Assembly: GCA_946647055.1 (NCBI GenBank)
Contig: CAMPCT010000089.1
Span: forward strand, 1-7,923
From: an uncultured Atopobium sp.
GTDB lineage: Bacteria; Actinomycetota; Coriobacteriia; Coriobacteriales; Atopobiaceae
DNA length: 7,923 nucleotides
Reading direction: 5' to 3'
In this document: positions 1 through 6,158 of the stretch, one piece after another
Layout of the letters: each line of letters begins with the position of its first letter
Numbering within the stretch: position 1 is the stretch's first letter
Notes under the pieces: model-generated
Told to the model about the DNA's origin: nothing
What the model saw: the letters and a program-made list of their open reading frames with translations, nothing else
Databases searched by the model: none
Program-made: the position numbers and the translations under genes

Positions 1-60
1 CGGCTCCCAAAACGCGACCTGTACCGGGTACGGCTCCGGTTTTGCGACCTGTACCGGGGC
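1..60. repeat. Two tandem 30-bp units with a flipped A/T core
   Basis: Units 1-30 and 31-60 share CGGCTCC at their start (1-7 and 31-37) and GCGACCTGTACCGGG afterwards (14-28 and 44-58). The six bases between these blocks all differ: CAAAAC at 8-13 against GGTTTT at 38-43. CAAAAC (8-13) is the exact reverse complement of GTTTTG (39-44), so the second unit looks like the first with its core inverted. The junction also holds an 11-bp palindrome, GTACCGGGTAC (21-31). The repeat touches the window edge, so more units may lie to the left. The function is unknown. It could be a dispersed intergenic repeat, the end of an element, or a protein-binding array. Confidence 0.7.
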
Positions 61-174
61 ACTGCAAACCCCTTGATTCCGAAGACGCGAATGGATTGCG
101 CTCCAACCATGCGATGCCTGCCGATGGGTGGTACCCTACATCATGTGGGTCCCGCAGAGTACGTTGGAGTTGTC
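61..174 (+). other. Leader region of the lipoprotein gene, no gene seen
   Basis: No credible coding region lies here. Reading frames continue upstream of 175, but they lack a ribosome binding site and would place polar sequence before the signal peptide. A short palindrome surrounds GGTACC (GGGT 126-129 pairs with ACCC 133-136). No well-spaced -35/-10 pair could be picked out. GGAG at 166-169, five bases before the ATG at 175, is the ribosome binding site of the lipoprotein. Confidence 0.5.
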
Positions 175-783
175 ATGAGTCGTCACCTTGCCAAGCGTTC
201 CCTTGCCCTGTTCGCCGTCTTGGTCCTCTCGTTTGGGCTCGTTCTCGGGCTTGCTGGCTGTGGCCATGGCGACGAGGACGCCATCAGGGCGCAGGTCTCA
301 GCCGAGTTCGATCGCATACGCGACACAAGTGAGGAGAACGTGCGCTCGCAGCTGGGCGACGAGGCGTTCCAGGCAATCCAGGACAAGGGAATCGACCCCG
401 TCGCCGTGTATGCGGCGCTCTATGGGGGCCTTCAGTACGAGGTGACCGATGTCTCCATCGAAAAGGACGTCGCGCAGGTATCGCTCACGCTTACCGTCGT
501 TGACGTCCAAGCGGTCGTCAATGGCTACAAGGAGAGCGTTGCCACGTGGGCATCCTCGGACGATGCGACCTACACCTTTGACCAGTCTGGCCAAGAGGGC
601 CTCGAGAGCGAGGTCATGCGCATGCTGGGCGAGGCGCTCACGGCATCGGAACTCCCCACGACGACCAGGGAGGTCACCATCGCGCTGCATCGTGGCGAGG
701 ACGGAACGTGGACTCCCGCGGACGGCTCGCAGGTCAGCAGCCTCCTGTTTGGCGGCACCAGCTTGGAGAGCCTGCTTGCCTAG
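175..783 (+). CDS. Small secreted lipoprotein of unknown function
   Basis: This encodes a 202-residue protein with a lipoprotein signal peptide. Basic residues (R3, K7, R8) are followed by a hydrophobic stretch at about 9-26 and a lipobox LAGC ending at C29. The mature protein should therefore be lipid-anchored on the outer face of the membrane. The ATG at 175 is chosen because GGAG lies five bases upstream and because it gives a normal-length signal peptide; an in-frame start at 73 would add 34 polar residues. The mature part is acidic. It begins with a helical segment (AIRAQVSAEFDRIR), followed by a probable beta-rich stretch at about 88-115 (YEVTDVSIEKDVAQVSLTLT) and another after residue 160 (TTREVTIALHR). 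This resembles the small alpha+beta lipoproteins common in Gram-positive bacteria, but I do not recognise a named family. Its stop codon overlaps that of the convergent folA. Confidence 0.8.
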   Translation: MSRHLAKRSLALFAVLVLSFGLVLGLAGCGHGDEDAIRAQVSAEFDRIRDTSEENVRSQLGDEAFQAIQDKGIDPVAVYAALYGGLQYEVTDVSIEKDVAQVSLTLTVVDVQAVVNGYKESVATWASSDDATYTFDQSGQEGLESEVMRMLGEALTASELPTTTREVTIALHRGEDGTWTPADGSQVSSLLFGGTSLESLLA

Positions 784-1271
784 GCACGACGATAGGTGAC
801 GAAGATGAAGGGAATGCCCTCGTCGGTCTCGCCCTCGTCGGAGAGGTCCTCGATTACCCAGGCCGGGTCCTCGTCGAGGTTGGGGAAGAAGGCGTCAGCC
901 GGACACAGGCAACCGTTCTTGGTCACGAAGACGCGCTCGCAGTGGGGGAGCATCTGGCGGTAGACGCTTGCCCCGCCAATCACGTAGACGGTCTCGGGGT
1001 CCTCGTTGGCGACTGCCTCGATTGCCTCTGCCACGCTATGGACGGGTTCGACGCCTTCAGGGGCATAGTCGGGATTGCGCGTGAGCACGATGTTGCGGCG
1101 GTCCCTGAGGGGGCGTCCACCGGGGAAGCTCTCGAGCGTGGTGCGGCCCATGATGACGGTGCCGCCCTTGGTATGGCGCACGAAGGACTCCATGTCCTCG
1201 CGGTTGCGGACCAAGAGGCTGCCCTCGTGGCCAATGCCCCAGTCCTGGCACACGGCGACTATCGCGTTCAT
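780..1271 (-). CDS. folA: Dihydrofolate reductase
   Basis: This 163-residue protein has the usual length for bacterial DHFR, which reduces dihydrofolate to tetrahydrofolate with NADPH in the cytoplasm. Visible motifs are the N-terminal strand MNAIVAVCQDWGIG, the catalytic acid D26 (in NREDMESF, aligning without gaps to E. coli D27), MGRTTLESFPGG at 41-52 (NADPH binding), R58-N60-IVLTR, and VYVIGGASVY at 95-104 (the GG cofactor loop). T117 in VFVTK matches E. coli T113. The Pro-Trp pair that precedes the acid in E. coli (P21-W22) is replaced by L20-V21, as I recall for some clostridial-type DHFRs. The start at 1271 has a GGGAGA site just upstream. The gene follows thyA by 28 bp on the same strand, and the two are surely one transcript: ThyA makes the dihydrofolate that this enzyme recycles. 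Confidence 0.96.
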   Translation of the reverse strand: MNAIVAVCQDWGIGHEGSLLVRNREDMESFVRHTKGGTVIMGRTTLESFPGGRPLRDRRNIVLTRNPDYAPEGVEPVHSVAEAIEAVANEDPETVYVIGGASVYRQMLPHCERVFVTKNGCLCPADAFFPNLDEDPAWVIEDLSDEGETDEGIPFIFVTYRRA

Positions 1272-1299
1272 TGGTTCTCCCTTGTCAGCCCCTGCCGAC

Positions 1300-2151
1300 C
1301 TACACGGCGATGGGGATGCCCTTGATCTGCTCGCCGGTCTGGTAGTCCTCGACGATGAGGTCGTCGGTCGTGAAGGCGTAGAAGTCGGTGACGTCGGGAT
1401 TCAGGCGCACCTTGGGCGCAGGCAGCGGCGTGCGCTTGATGAGCTCCTTCACGATGGGCACGTGACGGTCGTAGATGTGCGCGTCGACGATCATGTGGAC
1501 GAGTTCGCCGGGTACCATGCCACTCGCCTGGGCGACCATCATGAGCAGGATGGAGTACTGGCAGACGTTCCAGTTGTTGGCTGCCAGCACGTCCTGGCTG
1601 CGCTGGTTGAGCACCATGTTGAGCGTCAGCTTGCCATCCTCGCGCCTCTCGTCGGTCACGTTGTAGGTGACGGAGTAGGCGCAGGGGTAGAGGTGCATCT
1701 CATGGAGGTCGGCGAAGGTGTACATGTTGGTGATGATGCGGCGGCTGAACGGCGTCTCGCGGAGGTCCTTGAGGACGCGGTCCATCTGGTCGTAGTCACC
1801 GTCGGCATAGTGGGAGACCTGGCCGATCTGGTAGCCGTATGCCTTGCCGATGGAACCGGTCTCGTCCGCCCATTCGTCCCAGATGTGGGGCTTGAGGTCG
1901 TGGATGTTGTTGGACTTCTTCTGGTAGATCCAGAGGATCTCGTCCATGCAGCTCTTGAGGCCCGTGCGGCGAAGGGTGAGCGCGGGGAACTCCTCGCGCA
2001 GGTCATAGCGGTTGCAGACGCCAAAGCGCTTGATGGTGTAGGCGGGAGTGCCGTCCTCCCACCGAGGGCGGACCTTCTGGCCTTCGGTGGTCGTGCCGTT
2101 CTCGATGATGTCGGTGCACATCTGGATGAAGAGGTCGTCTGCCTTGCTCAT
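1300..2151 (-). CDS. thyA: Thymidylate synthase (ThyA type)
   Basis: This encodes a 283-residue ThyA, which methylates dUMP to dTMP using methylene-tetrahydrofolate and releases dihydrofolate. The catalytic cysteine is C157, in MHLYPCAYS. Other active-site features are the phosphate-binding arginine pair R137-R138 (SRR), the RSQD loop at 184-187 (dUMP phosphate and folate contacts), N195 in NNWNVCQY (pyrimidine recognition), and D223-H225-Y227 in VDAHIYDRH. The C-terminus IAV is the expected hydrophobic closing tail. It is about 20 residues longer than the E. coli enzyme and, as I recall the sequences, closer in layout to the 279-residue Bacillus/phage type (SNNIHDL segment). The ATG at 2151 is preceded by CGGGAGG with suitable spacing; an open frame extends 67 codons upstream but overlaps the neighbouring gene and looks non-coding. 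It sits 40 bp after the small membrane protein gene and 28 bp before folA. Confidence 0.97.
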   Translation of the reverse strand: MSKADDLFIQMCTDIIENGTTTEGQKVRPRWEDGTPAYTIKRFGVCNRYDLREEFPALTLRRTGLKSCMDEILWIYQKKSNNIHDLKPHIWDEWADETGSIGKAYGYQIGQVSHYADGDYDQMDRVLKDLRETPFSRRIITNMYTFADLHEMHLYPCAYSVTYNVTDERREDGKLTLNMVLNQRSQDVLAANNWNVCQYSILLMMVAQASGMVPGELVHMIVDAHIYDRHVPIVKELIKRTPLPAPKVRLNPDVTDFYAFTTDDLIVEDYQTGEQIKGIPIAV

Positions 2152-2191
2152 GGATGCCTCCCGCGTGGTAGTGGTCCTGTCGTGCAGATGC

Positions 2192-2542
2192 CTAGGCGTT
2201 CTCTGTCTCGCCATCCAGAATCTCGCCGAAGTCGGGGGACACGGGGTCGTCCTCCAGCTGGCTCTGGAACTCCTCGTACTCCTCGAGGCTGAACTCGTCG
2301 CCGTACTCCTCATAGAGCTCGCCCATGAGCTCGCCAAAGGCGCTTCCCACAACCCTGCCTGCCTGCGTCAAGAGGACGCAGAGCAAGACGGTCGCGACGG
2401 CAAACACGATGTAGGCCATGGGGCCCGACGTGTTGGCGGAGTCGTTGGTGGTTGCGCTCGCGCTCTCGATGGCGGGTGCGGCCTGCTGCGCCAGGGGCTG
2501 TGCATAGGGGTACTGCTGAGATTGGCTGGTGTCGTCGACCAT
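2192..2542 (-). CDS. Small single-pass membrane protein, acidic tail, unknown
   Basis: This is a 116-residue protein that I do not recognise. Residues 1-40 are polar and low-complexity (Gln, Ser, Ala, Thr, with a QQYPYAQP segment). Residues about 42-60 form one clear transmembrane helix (MAYIVFAVATVLLCVLL). The remainder, after a short basic point at R63, is strongly acidic and probably helical (GELMGELYEEYGDEF, then further Glu/Asp-rich sequence to the end). There is no cleavable signal peptide, so topology is uncertain. The start at 2542 has an AAGGGAGAG site, which supports real translation. It lies 59 bp downstream of the LTA-synthase-like gene and 40 bp upstream of thyA on the same strand, so co-transcription is likely. 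The role is unknown; an accessory to the envelope enzyme is possible but is only a guess from position. Confidence 0.75.
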   Translation of the reverse strand: MVDDTSQSQQYPYAQPLAQQAAPAIESASATTNDSANTSGPMAYIVFAVATVLLCVLLTQAGRVVGSAFGELMGELYEEYGDEFSLEEYEEFQSQLEDDPVSPDFGEILDGETENA

Positions 2543-2568
2543 GTCTCTCCCTTCCCGTAACCCTTCCT

Positions 2569-2574
2569 ATGATA
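2569..2574 (-). promoter_or_regulatory. Possible -10 element before the small membrane protein gene
   Basis: On the minus strand this reads TATCAT, one mismatch from the consensus TATAAT. It sits about 27 bases upstream of the ATG at 2542, which would give a short 5' leader. The hexamer 17 bp further upstream (CGAACA) matches the -35 consensus poorly. If real, it would let the small gene, thyA and folA be transcribed apart from the large upstream gene. Confidence 0.25.
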
Positions 2575-2601
2575 GCGCGTGAGAGGGTTTCTGTTCGGCG
2601 T

Positions 2602-4752
2602 CTATCCCGCGTCTTCTTCCGTCGTCGCGGTCACCGTGTAGGCCGCCTGGGCCTCGGCGATCATGTCCGCATTGGTCTCGCGACCGGCCGCGTTGACGGC
2701 AGCCACGTCGTCGGGCTCGCCAAAGACGTGGCGGTAGTAGTCGGTGGTGAGGACGCCGTTGCAGTAGCTGATCCTGTTGGAGACCATGGCGGAGGTCGCC
2801 TCCACATAGCCCTCGGGAACCTCGACGCCTTCGTTGGGAACGAACTCGCCCGACCCGGCATAGTAGGTGCCCAGGGCACTTCGCCAGTCGTAGGAGAGGT
2901 CATAAACAAGGGGCTCGGCGTCGCTGAAGACGTCGCGTCCGGGCAGCAGGCGGGAGTCCCACTCGCAGCCAAAGAGGTTTGCCAGCGTGGGCAGGACGTC
3001 GAGCGAGAACGTGGGCGTGTCCACGACGATGGGCTCCTCGTCCTCAAGGGAGCCGCTCCAGAGGATGAGGCGGTTGTGGTCGCGCTCGAAGTACGAGGTG
3101 ACCTCGTAGCCGTAGAGCTCGGAGAGGTAGGGGAGGCTGCCGAGCGGACCGTCGTTGTCGAGCCCGTAGGGGAAGTGGTCGGCACTGATCACGATGACCG
3201 TGCGGTCGGCGATCCCCAGCTCCTCGAGCCTCCCGACAAGCCACTCCATGGCGCGGTCGAGCTCGACGTTGGACGCCAGGTATCCCTTGACGCGGTCGGA
3301 GTACTCGAGGCCCTCGACGGCCTCCCAGTTCTTCTGGGCCATCATGTTGTCCCAGGGGTCATAGTTGGAGTGCCCCGAGACGCTCATGTAGTAGATGTCG
3401 AACGGTGCCTCCATGCCATAGAGGTTGTCGAAGGTACCCTGGATCATCTCGAGGTCGGACTCGGGCCACTGCCAGGTGACCCACTGCTCCATGCCATTGC
3501 CATAGCCCATGTAGCCGTTGCTGTAGCCCAGGTTCACGTGTGTGCGATCGCGTCCGTAGTAGGTGTAGGTGTTGTTATGGAACGCCCATCCCGCATAGCC
3601 CATGCGATTGAGCAGATTGCCCATGGTGGTCCAGTTGTTGTGGTCGGCGGTCATCTTGACCGAGCTGCCGCCCTGGGTGGCGAGCAGGCCAAAGAGGTTC
3701 GCGCATTCCCCGCCCGTGGTGCCGGCGGTGTCGAACTGGTAGTAATCGGTGAACTGGATGCCCTTGGTGGCCATGCGCCAGAGCGTGGGCGTCGTGTCCT
3801 CGCGGATGGCCTCGGCTGTGAACGCCTCGGCGGAGATGAAGATGAGGTTGTAGCCGCGGAAGCGGCCGGTCATCTCGTTCTGGCTGCTGGGGGTGAGCGA
3901 GGCGACGTAGCGGTCGAGGTCGGCCCAGGTGCCGTCGGTGCCTTCGGCAAGGGCCTCGAAGTCGATGTCCATGGCACTGGGTCCATAGACCACCTCGACC
4001 TCCTCCTCTTCGGGCTCGACCTCGACGACCTTCTCGACCTCGACCTCCTCGAAGGTGGCGTCACCTCCCGAGAGGTTGTGGGCGACGTCCTTGCCGACGG
4101 CCGTGACCAGGCCAAAGTTGGGTACCGCCGTCTGGAAGCTGTACTGGTCGGTGTAGGAGTGCCAGATGCTGGGGAAGGGCAGCATCACAAGCAGGGCGAC
4201 GAGGTGCGCGGAGACTGCCGCGACGGCGAGGCCGCGTTGGTTGGGGTCACCCACCTCACGCCGCTGCAGGACGAGCAGATAGATGACGAGGGGCGCGAGG
4301 AAGAGGGCGACATGTGCGAGTCCCGAGGGATTGAGCACGAGGTCCGCGATCTGTCCCGAGAAGCTGCCCGCGGCATCCCGCGCACCCGAGAGCACGGTCT
4401 TCGTGTCATAGAAGACCTTGAAGGCGCACCACACGAAGTACTCGACGGCAAAGCAGGTCCCAAGCAAGCCGAGGGCCATGCCGGTGGCGATGGGGCGTCT
4501 GGTGCGGGGGGCGAGGCTCGAGGCGAGGTCGAGCAGACTGCCGACGGAGAGGGCGAAGAGGGCGAGGACGGGCAGCTGCGGGATGAGGTCGGAGGAGGTG
4601 GAGAGCTTGAAGACGACCTCGAGGAAGGCGAGGCCCAGCGTGAGGGCATAGGTGAGCAGTGGGCTTTGGGGAATCTCGAGGCCCATCGTACGCACGGGCT
4701 TGAAGAGGTCCTCCTCGGGGGAGGAGCCGTTGTCCTGCCGCTCGTCTGCCAT
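2602..4752 (-). CDS. LTA synthase-like membrane phosphoglycerol transferase (sulfatase fold)
   Basis: This 716-residue protein has five predicted membrane helices (about 31-50, 57-77, 89-113, 143-163, 175-195) and then a large extracellular alkaline-phosphatase/sulfatase-fold domain (about 300-600). That is the layout of lipoteichoic acid synthase LtaS, which transfers glycerol phosphate from phosphatidylglycerol onto a glycolipid-anchored chain. Candidate metal and catalytic residues match LtaS: E309 (NLIFISAEAF), nucleophile T345 (AGTTGGEC), H461 (SVSGHSNYD), and D525-H526 (VISADHFPYG). A Glu/Val-rich linker at about 235-256 separates membrane and catalytic parts. The tail after the DH motif is about 190 residues. 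The ATG at 4752 follows AGGGAGGT; an in-frame start at 4887 would add 45 residues and overlap the divergent sigma gene. Other family members add phosphoglycerol or phosphoethanolamine to glycans, so the exact substrate is open. Confidence 0.88.
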   Translation of the reverse strand: MADERQDNGSSPEEDLFKPVRTMGLEIPQSPLLTYALTLGLAFLEVVFKLSTSSDLIPQLPVLALFALSVGSLLDLASSLAPRTRRPIATGMALGLLGTCFAVEYFVWCAFKVFYDTKTVLSGARDAAGSFSGQIADLVLNPSGLAHVALFLAPLVIYLLVLQRREVGDPNQRGLAVAAVSAHLVALLVMLPFPSIWHSYTDQYSFQTAVPNFGLVTAVGKDVAHNLSGGDATFEEVEVEKVVEVEPEEEEVEVVYGPSAMDIDFEALAEGTDGTWADLDRYVASLTPSSQNEMTGRFRGYNLIFISAEAFTAEAIREDTTPTLWRMATKGIQFTDYYQFDTAGTTGGECANLFGLLATQGGSSVKMTADHNNWTTMGNLLNRMGYAGWAFHNNTYTYYGRDRTHVNLGYSNGYMGYGNGMEQWVTWQWPESDLEMIQGTFDNLYGMEAPFDIYYMSVSGHSNYDPWDNMMAQKNWEAVEGLEYSDRVKGYLASNVELDRAMEWLVGRLEELGIADRTVIVISADHFPYGLDNDGPLGSLPYLSELYGYEVTSYFERDHNRLILWSGSLEDEEPIVVDTPTFSLDVLPTLANLFGCEWDSRLLPGRDVFSDAEPLVYDLSYDWRSALGTYYAGSGEFVPNEGVEVPEGYVEATSAMVSNRISYCNGVLTTDYYRHVFGEPDDVAAVNAAGRETNADMIAEAQAAYTVTATTEEDAG

Positions 4753-4880
4753 CTCGACCTCCCTTCTGCTCGCGAGGCAAAGAACAAGGATAACGTCATA
4801 TGTACCGAGGCTTTGGATAAAATCAGAATGACGGCGACAATACAGAAGTCTGAGTCGTGTTATGGGCAGGAGGGTCGGCT
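4753..4880. promoter_or_regulatory. Divergent intergenic region between the LTA-synthase-like gene and the sigma factor gene
   Basis: This 128-bp gap must hold the promoters for two divergent units. It is clearly richer in A/T than the surrounding coding DNA, mainly around 4780-4850. On the plus strand TAAAAT at 4818-4823 is one base from the -10 consensus, but no good -35 hexamer lies 16-18 bp upstream. ECF sigma factors often transcribe their own gene, so the promoter may not be of the housekeeping type. No convincing minus-strand promoter was found. CATATG (4797-4802) is a short palindrome of no clear meaning. AGGAGGG at 4868-4874 is the sigma factor's ribosome binding site. Confidence 0.4.
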
Positions 4881-5363
4881 CTGGCACAGCAGCTGGACAT
4901 AGAGCAGGTGTTCAGGCGGAACTCACAGGCGGTGTACCGCGTGTGCTACTCGTTCTTGGGATCCGCAGCGGATGCCGAGGACGCGACGCAGGCAACGTTC
5001 ATGCGCCTGATCGACCACCCGCGTACCTTCGACGACGAGGGGCATGAGCGCGCCTGGCTCATCACCGTCGCCTCGAACCTGTGCCGCGACGTGCTCAAGA
5101 GCGCGGCCCGCACCCGGACGGTCGCCATGCCCGAAGGCGTCGAGTACGTTGACGAGCGTGCGACGGCCGACCAGATCGACGAGACGCTCGAGGCGGTCCT
5201 GCGCCTGCCCGAGAAGTACAAGGACGTGGTGTACCTGCACTACTACGAGGGCATGCCAACGGACGAGATAGCGCAGGCGGTGGGATCGCCACCTTCGACG
5301 GTGCGCAACCGATTACGGGATGCGCGCAAGCTGCTGAGGCAGATGCTGGGGGACGACGAGTGA
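4881..5363 (+). CDS. ECF-type RNA polymerase sigma factor
   Basis: This encodes a 160-residue sigma-70 family protein of the extracytoplasmic-function group, which directs RNA polymerase to a small regulon. Region 2 covers about residues 8-75 and includes DAEDATQATFMRL (2.2, core binding) and HERAWLITVASNLCRD (2.3/2.4, -10 recognition). Region 4 covers about 102-156, with the helix-turn-helix in MPTDEIAQAVGSPPSTVRNR. Regions 1.1 and 3 are absent, as expected for the group. The start is inferred to be CTG at 4881, because AGGAGGG (4868-4874) lies six bases before it and the resulting N-terminus fits the family. The only upstream in-frame alternative, GTG at 4857, would place that strong site inside the gene and lacks one of its own. 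The next gene begins 18 bp after the stop and is the likely cognate anti-sigma. Confidence 0.92.
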   Translation: MAQQLDIEQVFRRNSQAVYRVCYSFLGSAADAEDATQATFMRLIDHPRTFDDEGHERAWLITVASNLCRDVLKSAARTRTVAMPEGVEYVDERATADQIDETLEAVLRLPEKYKDVVYLHYYEGMPTDEIAQAVGSPPSTVRNRLRDARKLLRQMLGDDE

Positions 5364-5381
5364 CGGGAAGGAGGCGACACG

Positions 5382-6122
5382 ATGCGAGACGAGATGGACG
5401 ACCTGCTCGACGAGGGCATGGACGATGGCCTTGGCGAGAGGATACATGACGCATACGAGCACGTGAGCCTCTCCCCGGAGGCCGAGGAGCGCATCCTGGG
5501 TGCCCTGCTTGCCGCCCAGGCCGCGCGACAGGAAGGCGAGGCGTCGGCGCCTGAGACCGTCCCATCCCCGGCGCCTGCAGAGATACTGCCGGGTCCAGTC
5601 TCCCGCCGCAAGTCCCCCCTCAGGTTCGTGCTTCCCGCCGCGGCCTGCCTCGTGCTGGCCTTCCTGGCGGGCAGGGCCGTCATGGGGGGCAAGTCCCCGC
5701 AGGCCGCATACGAAGCCGCGTCAATGGTCCAGGAGGCTCCCGCGGAGATGGACTCGATGGACGGGGGCGTCGCGGAGGAAGCGCCAGAGCTCGAATATGC
5801 TGCCGAGGACAAGGCGGCCGGCGCCACGGAGGATTTGGCGGATGCCGAGATGGAAGAGTCCGCAGAGGATGTCTCCGCCGCCTATGTCATGCTGGATGAT
5901 GGCACCGTGTATGACCTTGTGGTCGAGGATGGTGCGCTCGTCGAGGTGGAAGCCGCGCTTGCAGGCGAGCCCGTGGGAACGGGCGAGGCCTGGGACCTCG
6001 ACGGCACGAGCATGGGGGTCTGCGAGGTGTTCACGCCGGTGGACGGGTCTGGCCTTGCGGGCTACTGGCTGGTGCGTCCCGACGGGATGGACGTCTGCTA
6101 CCTGGCGGATCTTGCGAGCTAA
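5382..6122 (+). CDS. Putative membrane-anchored anti-sigma factor
   Basis: This encodes a 246-residue, single-pass membrane protein directly after the ECF sigma gene, with AAGGAGG at 5368-5374 before its ATG. The cytoplasmic part (1-76) is acidic at first, then has a helix LSPEAEERILGALLAAQ (30-46) and a Pro/Ala-rich linker ending in SRRKS. One transmembrane helix follows at about 81-99. The outer part starts with a very acidic, Ala/Glu/Asp/Met-rich stretch (about 117-165). It ends in a compact domain (166-246) with beta-strand-like segments and two cysteines, C214 and C239, that could form a disulfide. There is no HxxxCxxC zinc anti-sigma motif. The anti-sigma role is inferred from gene order and topology, a usual arrangement for ECF pairs. 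The outer domain, which I do not recognise, would be the sensor. Confidence 0.75.
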   Translation: MRDEMDDLLDEGMDDGLGERIHDAYEHVSLSPEAEERILGALLAAQAARQEGEASAPETVPSPAPAEILPGPVSRRKSPLRFVLPAAACLVLAFLAGRAVMGGKSPQAAYEAASMVQEAPAEMDSMDGGVAEEAPELEYAAEDKAAGATEDLADAEMEESAEDVSAAYVMLDDGTVYDLVVEDGALVEVEAALAGEPVGTGEAWDLDGTSMGVCEVFTPVDGSGLAGYWLVRPDGMDVCYLADLAS

Positions 6123-6158
6123 GGTGACGCTCGTCGTCGGTGCCCGTCGCAAAACAAT

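Noticed and set aside
1..60. Left-edge repeat as a CRISPR array
   Set aside because: Only two adjoining units are seen, with no unique spacers between them and no cas gene in the window.
73..174. Longer N-terminus for the lipoprotein, starting at 73
   Set aside because: It would add 34 mostly polar residues before the signal peptide. The ATG at 175 has GGAG at the right distance and gives a normal lipoprotein signal.
1075..2292. A 405-codon plus-strand open frame opposite thyA and part of folA
   Set aside because: Same composition effect. The two minus-strand enzymes are unmistakable, and this frame overlaps both with no recognisable domain.
4753..4887. Upstream start at 4887 for the LTA-synthase-like protein
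   Set aside because: It would overlap the divergent sigma gene and consume the whole promoter region. The ATG at 4752 has an AGGGAGGT site and fits the family.
2452..4902. An 816-codon plus-strand open frame opposite the LTA-synthase-like gene
   Set aside because: It is a mirror of a high-GC gene. The product is a Val/Asp/Gly/Glu/His-rich sequence with no domain, and no ribosome binding site fits its start. The minus-strand gene has clear family motifs.
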